Below are positions 1 to 10,986 of a DNA stretch of 64,000 nt, in pieces. This DNA comes from Pseudomonas oryzihabitans (GTDB lineage: Bacteria > Pseudomonadota > Gammaproteobacteria > Pseudomonadales > Pseudomonadaceae). The translations under genes were made by a program, and so were the position numbers. Where the stretch lies: contig NZ_VDND01000002.1 in the NCBI RefSeq assembly GCF_007665395.1, positions 682,001 through 746,000 of the forward strand, given 5' to 3'. The number at the start of each line of letters is the position of its first letter. Position 1 is the stretch's first letter. The notes under the pieces are model-generated. The model saw only the letters and a list, made by a program, of their open reading frames with translations, made no database searches and was not told where the DNA came from.

Positions 1-1
1 C

Positions 2-283
2 GTGCTGCTCTACATGAAGGGTTCGCCGAACGCGCCTCAGTGTGGCTTCTCGTCCCGCGCCGCCCAGGTGCTGATGGCCTGCGGCGAAAAGTTCGCCTAC
101 GTCGACATCCTGCAGAATCCTGAAATCCGCGCCAACCTGCCGAAGTACGCCAACTGGCCGACCTTCCCCCAGCTGTGGGTCGGTGGCGAGCTGGTCGGCG
201 GCAGCGATATCCTGGCCGAGCTGTACGAGAAGGGCGAATTGCAGACCCTGATCAAGCAAGCCGTGGAAACCAAGGACGCCTAA
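2..283 (+). CDS. grxD: Monothiol glutaredoxin GrxD (5' truncated by window edge)
   Basis: Class II monothiol glutaredoxin that binds and hands on [2Fe-2S] clusters with glutathione in the cytosol. The active-site CGFS follows the GSPNAPQ segment, and the WPTFPQLWV and GGSD glutathione-binding segments are present. About 93 residues remain against about 105-110 for the family, so roughly 15 N-terminal residues lie outside the window; the first visible codon (GTG) is internal. The gene sits beside bfr and bfd, as in P. aeruginosa, which suits a role in Fe-S handling. It ends just before a strong bidirectional terminator shared with bfr. Confidence 0.95.
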   Translation: MLLYMKGSPNAPQCGFSSRAAQVLMACGEKFAYVDILQNPEIRANLPKYANWPTFPQLWVGGELVGGSDILAELYEKGELQTLIKQAVETKDA

Positions 284-291
284 GTCCTTGG

Positions 292-330
292 CCCATAAAA
301 AAAGCCCGCACGCTGCGGGCTTTTTTTATG
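292..330. terminator. Bidirectional terminator between grxD and bfr
   Basis: Stem AGCCCGCA (303-310), loop CGC, stem TGCGGGCT (314-321), flanked by an A-run on the left and a T-run on the right. The convergent genes grxD (+) and bfr (-) can both end here. Confidence 0.9.
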
Positions 331-343
331 GGCGTCTGCCGGA

Positions 344-823
344 TTAATCGTCGTCGTCGTGCATCTGCGACTGGATGTAGTTCTCGATCCCGACGCTGGC
401 GATCAGGGTGAGCTGGGTTTCCAGCCAATCGATGTGCTCTTCCTCGGATTCGAGGATGTCCTTGAGCATGTCGCGGCTCACGTAGTCCCGCACGGTCTCG
501 CAATAGGTGATGGCCTCACGCAGGTCGGCGACGGCGCCGATCTCCAGGCGCAGGTCGCACTGGATCATCTCCTGGGTGTTCTCGCCTATCATCAGCTTGC
601 CCAGGTCCTGCAGGTTGGGCAGGCCTTCCAGGAACAGGATCCGCTCGATCAGGCGATCGGCATGCTTCATCTCGTCGATGGATTCCTTGTACTCGTGGTG
701 ACCGAGCTTGCGGATACCCCAGTCGTTGTACATCCGCGAGTGCAGGAAATACTGGTTGATGGCCACCAGTTCATTGCCGAGGATCTTGTTCAAATGCTGG
801 ATGACGGTGATATCGCCTTTCAT
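344..823 (-). CDS. bfr: Bacterioferritin
   Basis: Haem-containing 24-mer iron storage protein of 159 residues, the usual length. All six ferroxidase-centre ligands are in place: Glu18, Glu51, His54, Glu94, Glu127 and His130. The haem ligand Met52 is also present, so this is the haem-binding BfrB type rather than the ferritin-like FtnA type. The C-terminus ends in an Asp-rich tail (HDDDD). The partner ferredoxin bfd lies about 190 bp upstream on the same strand but behind its own terminator, so the two are probably separate transcripts. The ATG start follows a purine-rich CCGGCCATG context. Confidence 0.97.
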   Translation of the reverse strand: MKGDITVIQHLNKILGNELVAINQYFLHSRMYNDWGIRKLGHHEYKESIDEMKHADRLIERILFLEGLPNLQDLGKLMIGENTQEMIQCDLRLEIGAVADLREAITYCETVRDYVSRDMLKDILESEEEHIDWLETQLTLIASVGIENYIQSQMHDDDD

Positions 824-970
824 GGCCGGACCTGCGAAGGGGGTGGGATTGCCGGCAGTCTGAGCGTCGAAAAGGCCTTTGTCAAAAGCTTAAGTTGTTG
901 AAAAATCGACGAAAATCGAACGGTAATCGAAAGCTTTTCCATCCTTTCCGTAAGCGTTTGATTAGACAAT

Positions 971-1000
971 AAAAAAGCCGGACCCAGGGTCCGGCTTATT
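971..1000 (-). terminator. Rho-independent terminator after bfd
   Basis: Hairpin with arms AAGCCGGACCC (975-985) and GGGTCCGGCTT (987-997). The A-run at 971-976 reads as a U-run on the minus strand. It lies directly 3' of bfd. Confidence 0.85.
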
Positions 1001-1015
1001 TTGCAGAATTTTCGG

Positions 1016-1231
1016 CTAGGCGCGGGGCATGTCCAGGGCGTAGGCGAGTTGCTGGGCGCCGTGGAGTTCGCCGAGGGTTTCCTTGACCACCTGCTTGGCC
1101 AGGCAGGCGCACTTGCCGCACTGGGTGGCGCAACCGGTGCTCTCCCGCACTTCCCGATAACTGCAGCAGCCGTCATAGATGGCTTCACGGATCTGCTTGT
1201 CGGTCACGCCACGGCAAAGACACACGTACAT
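1016..1231 (-). CDS. bfd: Bacterioferritin-associated ferredoxin
   Basis: Small [2Fe-2S] protein of 71 residues. It docks at the bacterioferritin haem and delivers electrons that release stored iron as Fe(II). The cluster cysteines Cys4, Cys6, Cys38 and Cys41 follow the CxC...CxxC pattern of Bfd proteins; Cys34 and Cys43 are extra. A Fur box lies just upstream, consistent with iron-starvation induction known for bfd in pseudomonads. A strong terminator isolates it from bfr downstream. Confidence 0.96.
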   Translation of the reverse strand: MYVCLCRGVTDKQIREAIYDGCCSYREVRESTGCATQCGKCACLAKQVVKETLGELHGAQQLAYALDMPRA

Positions 1232-1268
1232 GGATCGCCTGCTGTATGAGTGGAGGTGCCGCCAAAGC

Positions 1269-1292
1269 TAATGACAATGAGAATGATTGTCA
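1269..1292 (-). promoter_or_regulatory. Fur box in the bfd promoter
   Basis: The sequence TAATGACAATGAGAATGATT followed by GTCA matches the Fur consensus GATAATGATAATCATTATC closely, with tandem NATNAT hexamers. It is about 40 bp upstream of the bfd start, so Fe-Fur would repress bfd when iron is plentiful. This assigns iron control to bfd and not visibly to bfr. Confidence 0.85.
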
Positions 1293-1349
1293 AAGTTGAA
1301 AGCGGCAAAATCTCATCAAAGGCGTCTTGTACGACGAACGGTCGTCTGC

Positions 1350-2027
1350 TCAGTCCAGGTCGACCCAGCCGCCCATTTCCCGCCAGCGATTGACGATGCC
1401 GCAGAACAGCTCGGCGGTCTTCTCGGTGTCGTAGCGGGCCGAGTGGGCTTCGCGATTGTCGAACTCGATCCCGGCCGCCTGGCAGGCCTTGGCCAGCACT
1501 GTCTGGCCGTAGGCCAGGCCGGCGAGGGTGGCGGTGTCGAAGCTGGAGAAGGGGTGGAAGGGATTGCGCTTCAGGCCGCAGCGCAGCACCGCGGCGTTGA
1601 GGAAGCCCAGGTCGAAGCTGCTGTTGTGGCCGACCAGGATGGCTCTCTTGCAGCCGCTGGCCTTGAGTGACTTGCGCACGCCCTTGAAGATCTCGCCGAG
1701 TGCATGCTCCTCGCCCACCGCCATGCGCAGCGGGTGGTCGAGCTTGATCCCGGTGAATTCCAGCGCCGCCGGCTCGATGTTGGCACCGGCGAAGGGTTCG
1801 ACGCGGAAGAAGTAGGTGTGGTCCGGATAGAGCACTCCCTCATCGTCCATGGCCACCGTGGTGGCGGCGATTTCCAGCAGGGCGTCGGTGGCGGCGTTGA
1901 AGCCACCGGTCTCGACGTCCACCACCACCGGCAGGTAGCCGCGGAAGCGCCGCGCCATGGGGATGCGCGAGTCGGACATCGGCTGGCTGGCGTCCAGTTC
2001 GTCGCTGAAGGTCTCGTCCATGCTCAT
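1350..2027 (-). CDS. rnt: Ribonuclease T
   Basis: 3'-5' exoribonuclease of the DEDDh (DnaQ) superfamily that trims tRNA CCA ends and matures 5S/23S rRNA 3' ends. The 225 residues contain Exo I with Asp37 and Glu39 (VVDVETGG), Exo II ([10 protein letters not shown]) and Exo III with the general-base His (HSARYDTE). The length fits the family. Its ATG overlaps the pyrC stop as ATGA (2024-2027), so it is translationally coupled to pyrC, the order I recall from P. aeruginosa. Confidence 0.97.
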   Translation of the reverse strand: MSMDETFSDELDASQPMSDSRIPMARRFRGYLPVVVDVETGGFNAATDALLEIAATTVAMDDEGVLYPDHTYFFRVEPFAGANIEPAALEFTGIKLDHPLRMAVGEEHALGEIFKGVRKSLKASGCKRAILVGHNSSFDLGFLNAAVLRCGLKRNPFHPFSSFDTATLAGLAYGQTVLAKACQAAGIEFDNREAHSARYDTEKTAELFCGIVNRWREMGGWVDLD

Positions 2028-3067
2028 GCGCCCACCTCCAGCCGCCAGCGCAGGGTTTCGCCGGCACGCAGCGGGATCACCTCGTGATCGCCGAAGGGCA
2101 GGGTGGCCGGGGCCTGCCAGTCCTCACGCACCAGGGTGACGGTCTCGGTGTTGCGCGGCAGGCCGTAGAAGTCCGCGCCGAAGTGGCTGGCGAAGCCCTC
2201 CAGGCGCGCCAGGGCGTCGCGGCTCTCGAAGGCCTCGGCATAAAGCTCCAGGGCGCCATAGGCGGTGTAGCAGCCGGCGCAGCCACAGGCGGCTTCCTTG
2301 GCATGACGGGCATGGGGCGCCGAGTCGGTGCCGAGGAAGAACTTGGGATTGCCGCTGGTGGCGGCGTCGAGCAGGGCGCTCTGGTGGGTGTTGCGCTTAA
2401 GGATGGGCAGGCAATAGAAGTGCGGCCGGATCCCGCCCACCAGCATGTGGTTACGGTTGTACAGCAGGTGATGGACGGTGATGGTGGCGCCCACGTTGGC
2501 CGGGGCCTCGCGCACGAAGGCGGCGGCGTCGCCGGTGGTGATGTGCTCGAACACCACCTTCAGCGTCGGGAAGCGCTGGACGATGCGCACCAGGTGCTCG
2601 TCGATGAATTTCTTCTCGCGGTCGAAGACGTCCACCTCGGCATGGGTGACCTCGCCGTGGATCAGCAGCGGCAGGCCGACGTCGGCCATGGCTTCCAGGG
2701 TCGGGAAGAGATTGTCCAGCGAGGTGACACCGGAATCGGAGTTGGTGGTGGCGCCGGCCGGATACAGCTTGGCGGCATGCACGAAGCCGCTGGCCTTGGC
2801 GGTGCGGACGTCTTCCGGACTGGTGCGGTCGGTGAGATAGAGCACCATCAGCGGCTCGAAGCGGCTGCCGGCGGGGCGGGCGGCGAGGATGCGCTCGCGG
2901 TAGGCGGCGGCCTGCTCGGTATTGCGCACCGGCGGGACCAGGTTCGGCATGACGATGGCGCGACCGAATTCGCGGGCGGCGTCGGCGACGGTCTGCGGCA
3001 GGGCGGCGCCGTCGCGCAGGTGAATGTGCCAGTCGTCGGGACGGGCGAGGGTGATCCGGTCGGTCAT
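2024..3067 (-). CDS. pyrC: Dihydroorotase
   Basis: Zinc amidohydrolase that interconverts carbamoyl-aspartate and dihydroorotate in pyrimidine synthesis. The 347 residues have the DWHIHLRDG metal motif at the N-terminus, the AAKLYPAG lysine that becomes carboxylated, LLIHGE, FEHIT and the catalytic Asp in GTDSAPH. I chose the start at 3067 ([20 protein letters not shown]) because the frame stays open upstream only by running antisense through motY. It is followed by rnt with a 4-bp overlap. Confidence 0.97.
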   Translation of the reverse strand: MTDRITLARPDDWHIHLRDGAALPQTVADAAREFGRAIVMPNLVPPVRNTEQAAAYRERILAARPAGSRFEPLMVLYLTDRTSPEDVRTAKASGFVHAAKLYPAGATTNSDSGVTSLDNLFPTLEAMADVGLPLLIHGEVTHAEVDVFDREKKFIDEHLVRIVQRFPTLKVVFEHITTGDAAAFVREAPANVGATITVHHLLYNRNHMLVGGIRPHFYCLPILKRNTHQSALLDAATSGNPKFFLGTDSAPHARHAKEAACGCAGCYTAYGALELYAEAFESRDALARLEGFASHFGADFYGLPRNTETVTLVREDWQAPATLPFGDHEVIPLRAGETLRWRLEVGA

Positions 3068-3208
3068 GCGGGATTCCAGGCTGCGGGAAAGTAGGGAAAT
3101 GCTACCGGAAAAGGGGGTAGCCGGCACCCGTGCGGCAGGACCGCGCTCAAGTTTTCCGCGCCCTTGACCGATATGAAGCCCAGGTACCTTTCTTTCCCGG
3201 AGTCCGAC

Positions 3209-4159
3209 GTGCGCCCGCGTTACCTCTTCCTGTCCTCTCTGCTGCTCGCCGTGCCGGCCTGGGGGATGACCTTCCAGAGCCGGCTCGAGAGCGTGGAATG
3301 GAAGGTGGAGGGCGATATCTTCGCCTGTCGGCTGCTGCAGCCCATCCCGCGCTTCGGCAGCGGCGGCTTCCTGCGCCGCGCCGGCGAGGCGACGGTCTTC
3401 GAGCTGCGCCCCACTGGTCAGTGGCTGCCCGCCGGCAGCGCCAGCCTGCGCGCGGCGGCGGCGCCCTGGCGGCCTGGCCTCGGCGACATCAACCTCGGTT
3501 CGGTCCAGGTGGTGGAGGGCGAGCAGGCCCTGGCGACCACGGCGCAGCAGGCCCAGCGCCTGCTCGCGGGGCTGATGGAAGGGCGCATGCCGCAGGTCAG
3601 CCGCCCCGGCGCCCTGAACGACAGGGTCGAGGTGCGGCTGCTGCCGGTCCGCTTCGAGCCGGCCTACCAGCAGTTCCAGGCCTGTACCCAGAAGCTGCTG
3701 GCGGTCAACTTCGAGCAGATCCGCCATTCCCAGATCAATTTCCCGGGCGGTGGCGACACCCTGGACGACGTCGGCAAGGCCAAGCTCGACCTGATCGACG
3801 AGTACCTGAACGCCGATCCGACGGTGAATCACGTCATCGTCTCCGGCTACAGCGACAACCAGGGCACCCGCCTCGACAACCGCCAGGAGTCACGGCTGCG
3901 CGCCATCGCCGTGATGGAGTACCTCAAGGCCAAGGGCTTCGCCGCCGAGCAGATCGAACTGCGCTTCTTCGGCGAGCAGTACCCGGTGGCGCCCAACACC
4001 AGCAAGGCCAACCGCGCGCTCAACCGGCGGGTGACCCTGGTGTTCTCGCGGGCACCCGCGAGCGCCGCGCCGCCCGCGGCACCGGTCACCAATACCGCCG
4101 CCAATCCGCCCACGCCGCCCGCGCCGACCCCCGCACCGCCGGCCAAACCCAAGGGCTAG
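3209..4159 (+). CDS. motY: MotY-type flagellar stator-associated protein (OmpA family)
   Basis: Periplasmic protein that forms the T-ring and holds stator units at the flagellar motor in polar-flagellate bacteria. A GTG start at 3209 is preceded by GGAG and opens a signal peptide ([18 protein letters not shown]). It is followed by a MotY N-terminal domain ([13 protein letters not shown]) and a C-terminal OmpA/peptidoglycan-binding domain with the signature SGYSDNQGT...NRQESRLRA...[10 protein letters not shown] (about residues 180-275). The tail is Pro/Ala-rich. Assignment to motY rather than a generic OmpA protein rests on the N-terminal domain and on its place between pyrC and argG, the P. 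aeruginosa motY order as I recall it. The longer frame from 3164 has no good ribosome site. Confidence 0.88.
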   Translation: MRPRYLFLSSLLLAVPAWGMTFQSRLESVEWKVEGDIFACRLLQPIPRFGSGGFLRRAGEATVFELRPTGQWLPAGSASLRAAAAPWRPGLGDINLGSVQVVEGEQALATTAQQAQRLLAGLMEGRMPQVSRPGALNDRVEVRLLPVRFEPAYQQFQACTQKLLAVNFEQIRHSQINFPGGGDTLDDVGKAKLDLIDEYLNADPTVNHVIVSGYSDNQGTRLDNRQESRLRAIAVMEYLKAKGFAAEQIELRFFGEQYPVAPNTSKANRALNRRVTLVFSRAPASAAPPAAPVTNTAANPPTPPAPTPAPPAKPKG

Positions 4160-4275
4160 TGGTCGGCTGGGGATGTCGCCCAGGCATCAGAGTGCGTCGC
4201 GCCCCTGTAAAAGCGGCGATACGACCAGTAGAATTGCCGCTTTCCGACTCAACGCAACACACGGGAGCGAACGGC

Positions 4276-5493
<1,218 letters not shown>

Positions 5494-5510
5494 GGGTCGC
5501 CCGGCAACGC

Positions 5511-5537
5511 AAAACCCCAGCCTAGGCTGGGGTTTTT
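5511..5537. terminator. Bidirectional terminator after argG
   Basis: Stem AACCCCAGCC / GGCTGGGGTT with a TA loop, an A-run before and TTTTT after. It serves argG (+) and the convergent small gene at 5544-5723 (-). Confidence 0.9.
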
Positions 5538-5543
5538 CATGGC

Positions 5544-5723
5544 CTACAGATCGAAGTCGTACTCGGAGATCTGCCGCTTCAGGCGGCGCTCTTCGAGCAT
5601 GTTGTCGATCAGCCGCCGCTTGGTCAGGTTGGTCTTGCTCACCACGGGCTCGACGGTATCGGGTGCCTCGCCATCGCCCTCGAAGTCTTCGTCTACATCG
5701 ATATCGCTTTTGTCTTCGGCCAT
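5544..5723 (-). CDS. PA3496-family small acidic protein
   Basis: A 59-residue protein beginning MAEDKSDIDVDEDFEG with an acidic first half and a basic, helical second half (KTNLTKRRLIDNMLEERRLKRQ). The P. aeruginosa relative PA3496 sits next to nth, as here; it has been labelled a putative envelope integrity protein, but I know no firm function. The ATG at 5723 has GCAGGAGTT upstream. A TTG 15 bp further up is in frame but overlaps that ribosome site, so I reject it. Confidence 0.75.
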   Translation of the reverse strand: MAEDKSDIDVDEDFEGDGEAPDTVEPVVSKTNLTKRRLIDNMLEERRLKRQISEYDFDL

Positions 5724-5865
5724 TGGTAACTCCTGCAAGGCTGGACAGGGTCACACGCCAGTCATCGACAGGGCTGCGGGACCTTTTCGCGCACCTTATA
5801 GCGACAAAGCAGGGGCCGGTAAAAAAGATTTTTTCAATCGTCGCAGGGCGTTGATGCGCCCTTTT

Positions 5866-6504
5866 TCAATCGTCCGAAGTTTTCGCCTTGTATTCGCAGA
5901 GGTCTTCGATGCGGCAGCTGCCACAGCGCGGCTTGCGCGCCTGGCAGACGTATCGGCCGTGCAGGATCAGCCAGTGATGGGCATCCAGCAGAAAGTCCTT
6001 CGGCACCACCTTGAGCAGCTTCAGTTCGACTTCGACCACGTTCTTGCCAGGCGCCAGGTTGGTCCTGTTGCTGACGCGGAAGATGTGGGTGTCCACGGCC
6101 ATGGCGAGCTGGCGGAAGGCCGTGTTGAGCACCACGTTGGCGGTCTTGCGACCGACGCCGGGCAGGGCCTCGAGTGCTTCGCGAGTCTGGGGCACCTCGC
6201 CACCGTGGCGCTCCAGCAGCAGCCGGCAGGTCTCGATGACGTTCTTGGCCTTGCTGTTGTAGAGGCCGATGGTCTTGATGTAGTCCGACAGCCCCTCCAC
6301 GCCCAGGTCGAGGATGGCCTGGGGCGTATTGGCCACCGGGTAGAGGCGGGCAGTGGCCTTGTTGACGCTGACGTCGGTGGCCTGGGCGGAGAGGATCACG
6401 GCGATCAGCAGTTCGAACGGCGAGGCATAGGCCAATTCCGTCTTGGGATCGGGATTGTCCTCGTGCAGGCGGCGGAAGATCTCCAGGCGTTTGGCGGCGT
6501 TCAT
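5866..6504 (-). CDS. nth: Endonuclease III
   Basis: Bifunctional DNA N-glycosylase/AP lyase for oxidised pyrimidines. The 212 residues have the helix-hairpin-helix [12 protein letters not shown] with catalytic Lys120, the Asp138 in AVDTHIFRV, and a C-terminal [4Fe-4S] loop with Cys187, Cys194, Cys197 and Cys203 in the Cx6Cx2Cx5C spacing of E. coli Nth. It overlaps the end of the upstream RnfB-like gene by 4 bp, so the two are co-translated. Confidence 0.97.
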   Translation of the reverse strand: MNAAKRLEIFRRLHEDNPDPKTELAYASPFELLIAVILSAQATDVSVNKATARLYPVANTPQAILDLGVEGLSDYIKTIGLYNSKAKNVIETCRLLLERHGGEVPQTREALEALPGVGRKTANVVLNTAFRQLAMAVDTHIFRVSNRTNLAPGKNVVEVELKLLKVVPKDFLLDAHHWLILHGRYVCQARKPRCGSCRIEDLCEYKAKTSDD

Positions 6505-7532
6505 GGGGTGTTTCCCGACTCCAGGGCGGCGAGGTGGTGGGCGGCCCGCTGAGCGGCGGTGCGCAGGACGTCGAGCTGCGCCTGCTGTTCGAGAGAGGGC
6601 GTGATGCCAAAGGCCCGCTCGGCCTTGGTCAGCTGGGCGCGAGCCAGGGTGGCGGCGATCCGCGCCGGCTTGAGCGCGGCGGGATCCGCCATGGGGGGCG
6701 ACACGGCGGTGGCGGCCGCGCTGGCCACCGGTGCCGGCTGCGCCTGGTCCAGCGCGGCCTGGGCCTGCTCGGCCGCCGCGCGCAGCTGCTGCACCTGGGC
6801 CTCCAGCGCGGCCTGGGCCTGCTCGGCCGCCGCGCGCAGCTGCTGCACCTGGGCCTCCAGCGCGGCCGTGCCGTACTGGGCCAGTTGCCGCTCGGCCTTC
6901 TGCAAGGCGACGCGGGCCATGGCGGCGGCGATTTTCAGCGGCTTGAGCGAAACCTCCGCCGCTGCGGATGACGCCGGGATCGCGGTGTTGGCCACGGGCG
7001 CCTGCCGCCGCTGGCGCTCGGCCTCCAGGCGCTCGCGCTCGCGCTGCAGGCGGACCTGGCGGGCGTCGAACCGCCGACGATAGTAGCGGGCACGCTCACG
7101 TTCCGCAGCGCGGTCGATTGGCTCCGGGGCAGCCACCAGGTCGATGCAGTCCACCGGGCAGGGCGCCAGGCAGAGTTCGCACCCGCTGCATTCGCTGGCG
7201 ATCACCGTGTGCATCAGCTTGGCCGCGCCGAGGATGGCGTCGGTGGGGCAGACCTGGATGCACTTGGTGCAGCCGATGCACTCCGCCTCCCGGATCACCG
7301 CGCGTTGGCTGGGCGTCACCGGGTAGGGCGAATCCAGTGGCAGCGCGGGGCGCTGGAGCAGGGTCGACAGCTCGAGAATGGTGGCCGTGCCCCCGGGCGG
7401 GCACTTGTTATGAGCTTCGCCCGCGGCGATGCCGGCCGCATAGGGCTGGCAACCGGGATGCCCGCACTTGCCGCACTGGGTCTGCGGCAGCAGGGCGTCG
7501 ATGGCGGTGATCAGATTGGCTTGGGCGTTCAT
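6501..7532 (-). CDS. rsxB: RnfB/RsxB-like polyferredoxin, soluble, with repeat-bearing C-terminal tail
   Basis: 343 residues. An N-terminal four-cysteine [4Fe-4S] domain (Cys20, 23, 28, 44; [10 protein letters not shown]...NKCPPGG) is followed by two ferredoxin motifs ([12 protein letters not shown] and [12 protein letters not shown], about residues 85-130) and a long Ala/Gln/Arg coiled-coil-like tail. RnfB normally starts with a membrane helix; this one begins [17 protein letters not shown] without it. No rnfA, C, D, G or E genes are adjacent, only nth (4-bp overlap) and metG. An electron-transfer role is likely, but membership of an Rnf pump cannot be inferred from this locus. The tail contains an exact 54-bp tandem repeat. 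Confidence 0.85.
   Translation of the reverse strand: MNAQANLITAIDALLPQTQCGKCGHPGCQPYAAGIAAGEAHNKCPPGGTATILELSTLLQRPALPLDSPYPVTPSQRAVIREAECIGCTKCIQVCPTDAILGAAKLMHTVIASECSGCELCLAPCPVDCIDLVAAPEPIDRAAERERARYYRRRFDARQVRLQRERERLEAERQRRQAPVANTAIPASSAAAEVSLKPLKIAAAMARVALQKAERQLAQYGTAALEAQVQQLRAAAEQAQAALEAQVQQLRAAAEQAQAALDQAQPAPVASAAATAVSPPMADPAALKPARIAATLARAQLTKAERAFGITPSLEQQAQLDVLRTAAQRAAHHLAALESGNTP
6748..6866 (-). repeat. 54-bp in-frame tandem repeat inside rsxB
   Basis: The unit beginning TCCAGCGCGGCCTGGGCCTG recurs at 6748, 6802 and 6856 (the last copy partial), a period of exactly 54 bp or 18 codons. It encodes repeats of [18 protein letters not shown]. Because the copies are identical at DNA level, copy number may vary between strains. 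Confidence 0.95.
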
Positions 7533-7548
7533 GGCTTACACAGGAAAG

Positions 7549-7570
7549 GACGGCGCCCTGGGGCGCCGTC
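7549..7570 (-). terminator. Hairpin between metG and rsxB
   Basis: Perfect 10-bp stem GACGGCGCCC / GGGCGCCGTC with a 2-base loop. On the minus strand it follows the metG stop and is followed by CTTTCC, a poor U-run, so it may be a partial terminator or an attenuator before rsxB rather than a full stop. Confidence 0.6.
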
Positions 7571-7574
7571 GCTA

Positions 7575-9614
7575 TCACATCACCCGCTGGCCGGGCTTGG
7601 CGCCGCTGTCAGGGCTGAGCAGGTGGATTTCGCTGCCGCCGGGGCCGGCGGCCAGCACCATGCCTTCGGAGATGCCGAACTTCATTTTGCGCGGCGCCAG
7701 GTTGGCGACGTACAGGGTCAGGCGGCCTTCGAGCTGGCTCGGCTCCGGGTAGGCGCTTTTGATGCCGGAGAAGACGTTGCGCTTGGCATCGCCGATGTCC
7801 AGGGTCAGGCGCAGCAGCTTGTCGGCGCCCTCGACGAACTCGGCCTTCTCGATCAGGGCGATGCGCAGATCGACCTTGGAAAAGGTATCGAAGTCGATGG
7901 TCTCGGCCAGCGGGGCCTTGGCCAGTTCGCCATTGCCGGCGGGCTGGGGCGCGGCCTGGGCGGCCAGGTCTTCCTTGGAAGCGTCGATCATGGTCTGCAC
8001 CTTGGCGGGTTCGATGCGGGTGAGCAGGGGTTGGAAGGCGTTGAGCTGGTGATTGGCCAGGCGCGATTCGAGGTCGGCCCAGGTCAGGGGGGCGACATTG
8101 AGGAAGCTCTCGGCGGCGGCGACCAGGTTGGGCAGTACCGGCTTGAGCAGGATCGCCAGCTGGCGGAACAGCTCGATGCCCTGGGCGCAGATGGCCTGGA
8201 CCTCGTCCTGCTTGCCGTCCTGCTTGGCCAGGCTCCAGGGCGCCTTATCGGCGATCCAGGCGTTGGCGCGGTCGGCCAGGGCCATGATTTCGCGCATGGC
8301 GCGGCCGAAATCGCGGGTCTCGTAGGCCTCGGCGATGCTCGGCGCGGCGGCGCGGAAGGCGGCTTCCAGCTCGGGCGCAGCCTGGGCGTCCACCAGCAGG
8401 CCGGCGTTGCCCTTGTGGATGAAGCCGGCGCAGCGGCTGGCGATGTTGACCACCTTGCCCACCAGGTCGGAATTGACCTTCTGCACGAAGTCCTCGAGGT
8501 TCAGGTCGATGTCCTCGACATGGCGCGAGAGCTTGGCGGCGAAGTAGTAGCGCAGGTACTCGGGATTCAGGTGATCCAGGTAGGTGCGCGCCTTGATGAA
8601 GGTGCCCCGCGACTTGGACATCTTCTGGCCATCGACGGTGAGGAAGCCGTGGACGTTCAGCGCGGTCGGCTTGCGGTAGCCGGCGCCTTCGAGCATGGCC
8701 GGCCAGAACAGCGCGTGGAAGTTGACGATGTCCTTGCCGATGAAGTGGTACAGCTCGGCGCTGCTGTCCTGGTTCCAGAAGGCGTCGAAATCCAGGTCGT
8801 CGCGGCGGGCGCACAGATTCTTGAAGCTGGCCATGTAGCCGATGGGCGCATCCAGCCAGACGTAGAAGTACTTGCCCGGAGCGTCGGGGATCTCGAAGCC
8901 GAAGTAGGGCGCATCGCGGGAGATGTCCCACTCCTGCAGGCCGGCGTCCAGCCATTCGGCGATCTTGTTGGCGACCGATTCCTGCAGGGCGCCGCCCCGG
9001 GTCCAGCCCTTGAGCATGTCGCTGAAATCAGGGAGCTTGAAGAAGAAGTGCTCGGACTCGCGCAGCACCGGGGTCGCGCCGGAAATGGCCGACTTGGGGT
9101 CCTTCAACTCGGTGGGCGCATAGGTGGCGCCGCACTTCTCGCAGTTGTCGCCGTACTGGTCGGCGCTGCCGCACTTGGGGCAGGTGCCCTTGATGAAGCG
9201 GTCGGCGAGGAACATCTGCTTGTCCGGGTCGAAGTACTGGGTGACCGGACGGGTGGCGATATGGCCGTTTTCCCGCAGCTTGAGGTAGATGGCGCGCGAC
9301 AGCTCGCGATTCTCTTCCGCGTGGGTGGAGTGGAAGTTGTCGAAGGCCACGCCGAAGTCGGCGAAGTCGGCGCTGTGCTCGCGCTTGACGTTGTCGATCA
9401 GCTGTTCGGGCGTGATGCCTTCGCGCTCGGCGCGCAGCATGATGGCCGAGCCGTGGGCGTCGTCGGCGCAGACGTAGAGGCACTGGTTGCCGCGCAGCCG
9501 CTGGAAGCGCGCCCAGATGTCGGTCTGGATGTACTCGACCATGTGGCCGAGATGGATGGAGCCGTTGGCGTAGGGCAGGGCGCTGGTGACGAGAATCTTG
9601 CGGGGCTCGGTCAT
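7575..9614 (-). CDS. metG: Methionyl-tRNA synthetase
   Basis: Class I synthetase of 679 residues, close to the 677 of E. coli MetG. The HIGH motif is HLGH (residues 21-24, [12 protein letters not shown]), the zinc knuckle is CPKCG...CEKCG (about 145-165), and KMSKS lies near residue 330. A C-terminal EMAP-II-like tRNA-binding/dimer domain starts near 575 ([13 protein letters not shown]). It is the first gene of a likely metG-rsxB-nth transcript on the minus strand, with a hairpin after metG. Confidence 0.98.
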   Translation of the reverse strand: MTEPRKILVTSALPYANGSIHLGHMVEYIQTDIWARFQRLRGNQCLYVCADDAHGSAIMLRAEREGITPEQLIDNVKREHSADFADFGVAFDNFHSTHAEENRELSRAIYLKLRENGHIATRPVTQYFDPDKQMFLADRFIKGTCPKCGSADQYGDNCEKCGATYAPTELKDPKSAISGATPVLRESEHFFFKLPDFSDMLKGWTRGGALQESVANKIAEWLDAGLQEWDISRDAPYFGFEIPDAPGKYFYVWLDAPIGYMASFKNLCARRDDLDFDAFWNQDSSAELYHFIGKDIVNFHALFWPAMLEGAGYRKPTALNVHGFLTVDGQKMSKSRGTFIKARTYLDHLNPEYLRYYFAAKLSRHVEDIDLNLEDFVQKVNSDLVGKVVNIASRCAGFIHKGNAGLLVDAQAAPELEAAFRAAAPSIAEAYETRDFGRAMREIMALADRANAWIADKAPWSLAKQDGKQDEVQAICAQGIELFRQLAILLKPVLPNLVAAAESFLNVAPLTWADLESRLANHQLNAFQPLLTRIEPAKVQTMIDASKEDLAAQAAPQPAGNGELAKAPLAETIDFDTFSKVDLRIALIEKAEFVEGADKLLRLTLDIGDAKRNVFSGIKSAYPEPSQLEGRLTLYVANLAPRKMKFGISEGMVLAAGPGGSEIHLLSPDSGAKPGQRVM

Positions 9615-9713
9615 GGTCTTGGCTGGATCGCGACGCTGATAAGGTGACCGACCATCATAGCGAAATGGCCGGTCGGTTTCATCCGTGGGGGATGGGTGAA
9701 GGCGGGAGCCGAC

Positions 9714-10865
9714 CTAGAGATCGGCCAGCTGCCAATACAGCGCACTGACCATGGCGGCACCCAGGGCCGCACTGCGGGCACCGTTCCAGCCGACGTCCGG
9801 ACGCGGATCGTTGGCGTTGTCCTTGAACGGCAGCTCCAGGGTCAGGGCCAGGCACCCATGGGTATGGCCGACGTACTTGGTGGCGAGCTTCAGCGTCTCG
9901 CTGCCGAAGTGGCCGCGGGGATAGCCGTACTGGGTCTGGAAATCCGGGCTGGCGCGCTGGAAGCGCTGCAGGAAGGCCCGTTGCTCCGCCTCTTCGCGCT
10001 CGCCGAAGTTGGGCAGGCCGTGGCAGCCGTCGACGAAGACATAGGGCAGGGCCTCGTCGCCGTGGATGTCGAGGAAGAGATCGCAACCGGTCGCGGCGAT
10101 GGCGCGGCGTACCGCCAGCACCTCGGGACTGCGCTGTTCGTCCGGCTCCAGCCATTCCCGGTTGAGGTTGGCGCCCGCGGCGTTGGTCCTCAGGTTGCCC
10201 AGCGCCGAGCCATCCGGGTTCATGTTCGGCACCACGTGCAGCACCGCCCGTTCCAGCAGCTTGGCGCCCACCGGATCGCCCTGGTGTTCGCCCAGGCCGA
10301 GCAGCCGGCGCAACAGGCCTTCGACGAACCATTCCGCCATGGGCTCGCCGGGGTGTTGGCGGGCGATGATCCAGAGGTTCTTCTTGCCCGCGCCCGGGGT
10401 GCCGATGCGGAGCAGGTCCAGCGACCGCCCCAGCAGCGAACGGCCGACGGTTTCCAGACGGACGGCGGCATGTTGCTGCGCCTCGCCCATGAAGGCCAGG
10501 TGACGGCTTTCCGGATAGGGCTCGAAATAGGCGAAGAACAGGCTGTCGTGGTCCGGCGTCACTTCCCAGCTCAGCGTCTTGCCGTCATAGCGGGCGGGGA
10601 TGCGGAACCACCGCTGGCCGCAATAGCTGGCCACCACGCCATAGTCGCGCCAGCCCTCGGGGTAAGCGCACTCGCCAGCGTTCTCGAAGCTCAGCCGGCA
10701 GGCCTGGCCGCGGGCGCCTTCCAGGCGGAAATGGAACCACTGGGTGAAGGGCGAGGCGCTGTCGGGGCGGATACGCAGGCGGATGTCGGCGGGGTCGGCC
10801 AGGGACAGCACCTCCACGGCGCCGCTTTCGAAGGTGGAACTGATGTGCAGGGAAGAGGCGTTCAC
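9714..10865 (-). CDS. M14-family zinc carboxypeptidase
   Basis: Cytosolic-type M14 metallopeptidase of 383 residues. An N-terminal beta-sandwich domain (about 1-115) precedes a catalytic domain with HxxE zinc ligands (RQHPGEPMAEW), the NMNPDG and NLNREW substrate-binding segments, the third zinc ligand in DIHGDE and the catalytic Glu in TLELPFKDN. I chose the GTG at 10865 because GGAG lies 6 bp upstream and the family starts near SLHISSTFESGA; the frame stays open to 10952 without support. No signal peptide. It is divergent from mrp. The peptide substrate is unknown. Confidence 0.85.
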   Translation of the reverse strand: MNASSLHISSTFESGAVEVLSLADPADIRLRIRPDSASPFTQWFHFRLEGARGQACRLSFENAGECAYPEGWRDYGVVASYCGQRWFRIPARYDGKTLSWEVTPDHDSLFFAYFEPYPESRHLAFMGEAQQHAAVRLETVGRSLLGRSLDLLRIGTPGAGKKNLWIIARQHPGEPMAEWFVEGLLRRLLGLGEHQGDPVGAKLLERAVLHVVPNMNPDGSALGNLRTNAAGANLNREWLEPDEQRSPEVLAVRRAIAATGCDLFLDIHGDEALPYVFVDGCHGLPNFGEREEAEQRAFLQRFQRASPDFQTQYGYPRGHFGSETLKLATKYVGHTHGCLALTLELPFKDNANDPRPDVGWNGARSAALGAAMVSALYWQLADL

Positions 10866-10986
10866 GCAGGGCTCCGCGAGCGAGGGATAAGCCGGGAGTG
10901 TAGCGCCGCGTGGATAGGCTTTAGCAAGGACAGTGGGTAGCATAGGCCGCAACTGCTTTTCTCATCCGTCGTTTCCGGGAGTCTGC

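Noticed and set aside
3068..3832. N-terminal extension of pyrC (602-codon frame)
   Set aside because: The extra 255 codons run antisense through motY and the family start [20 protein letters not shown] is at 3067.
3130..4275. N-terminal extension of argG (787-codon frame)
   Set aside because: It overlaps motY in another register; the argG family start with a ribosome site is at 4276.
7209..9647. Long plus-strand open frame antisense to metG (812 codons)
   Set aside because: It lies opposite a textbook methionyl-tRNA synthetase, is rich in Gly/Val/Leu/Asp from reading GC-rich antisense codons, and has no ribosome site or known motif.
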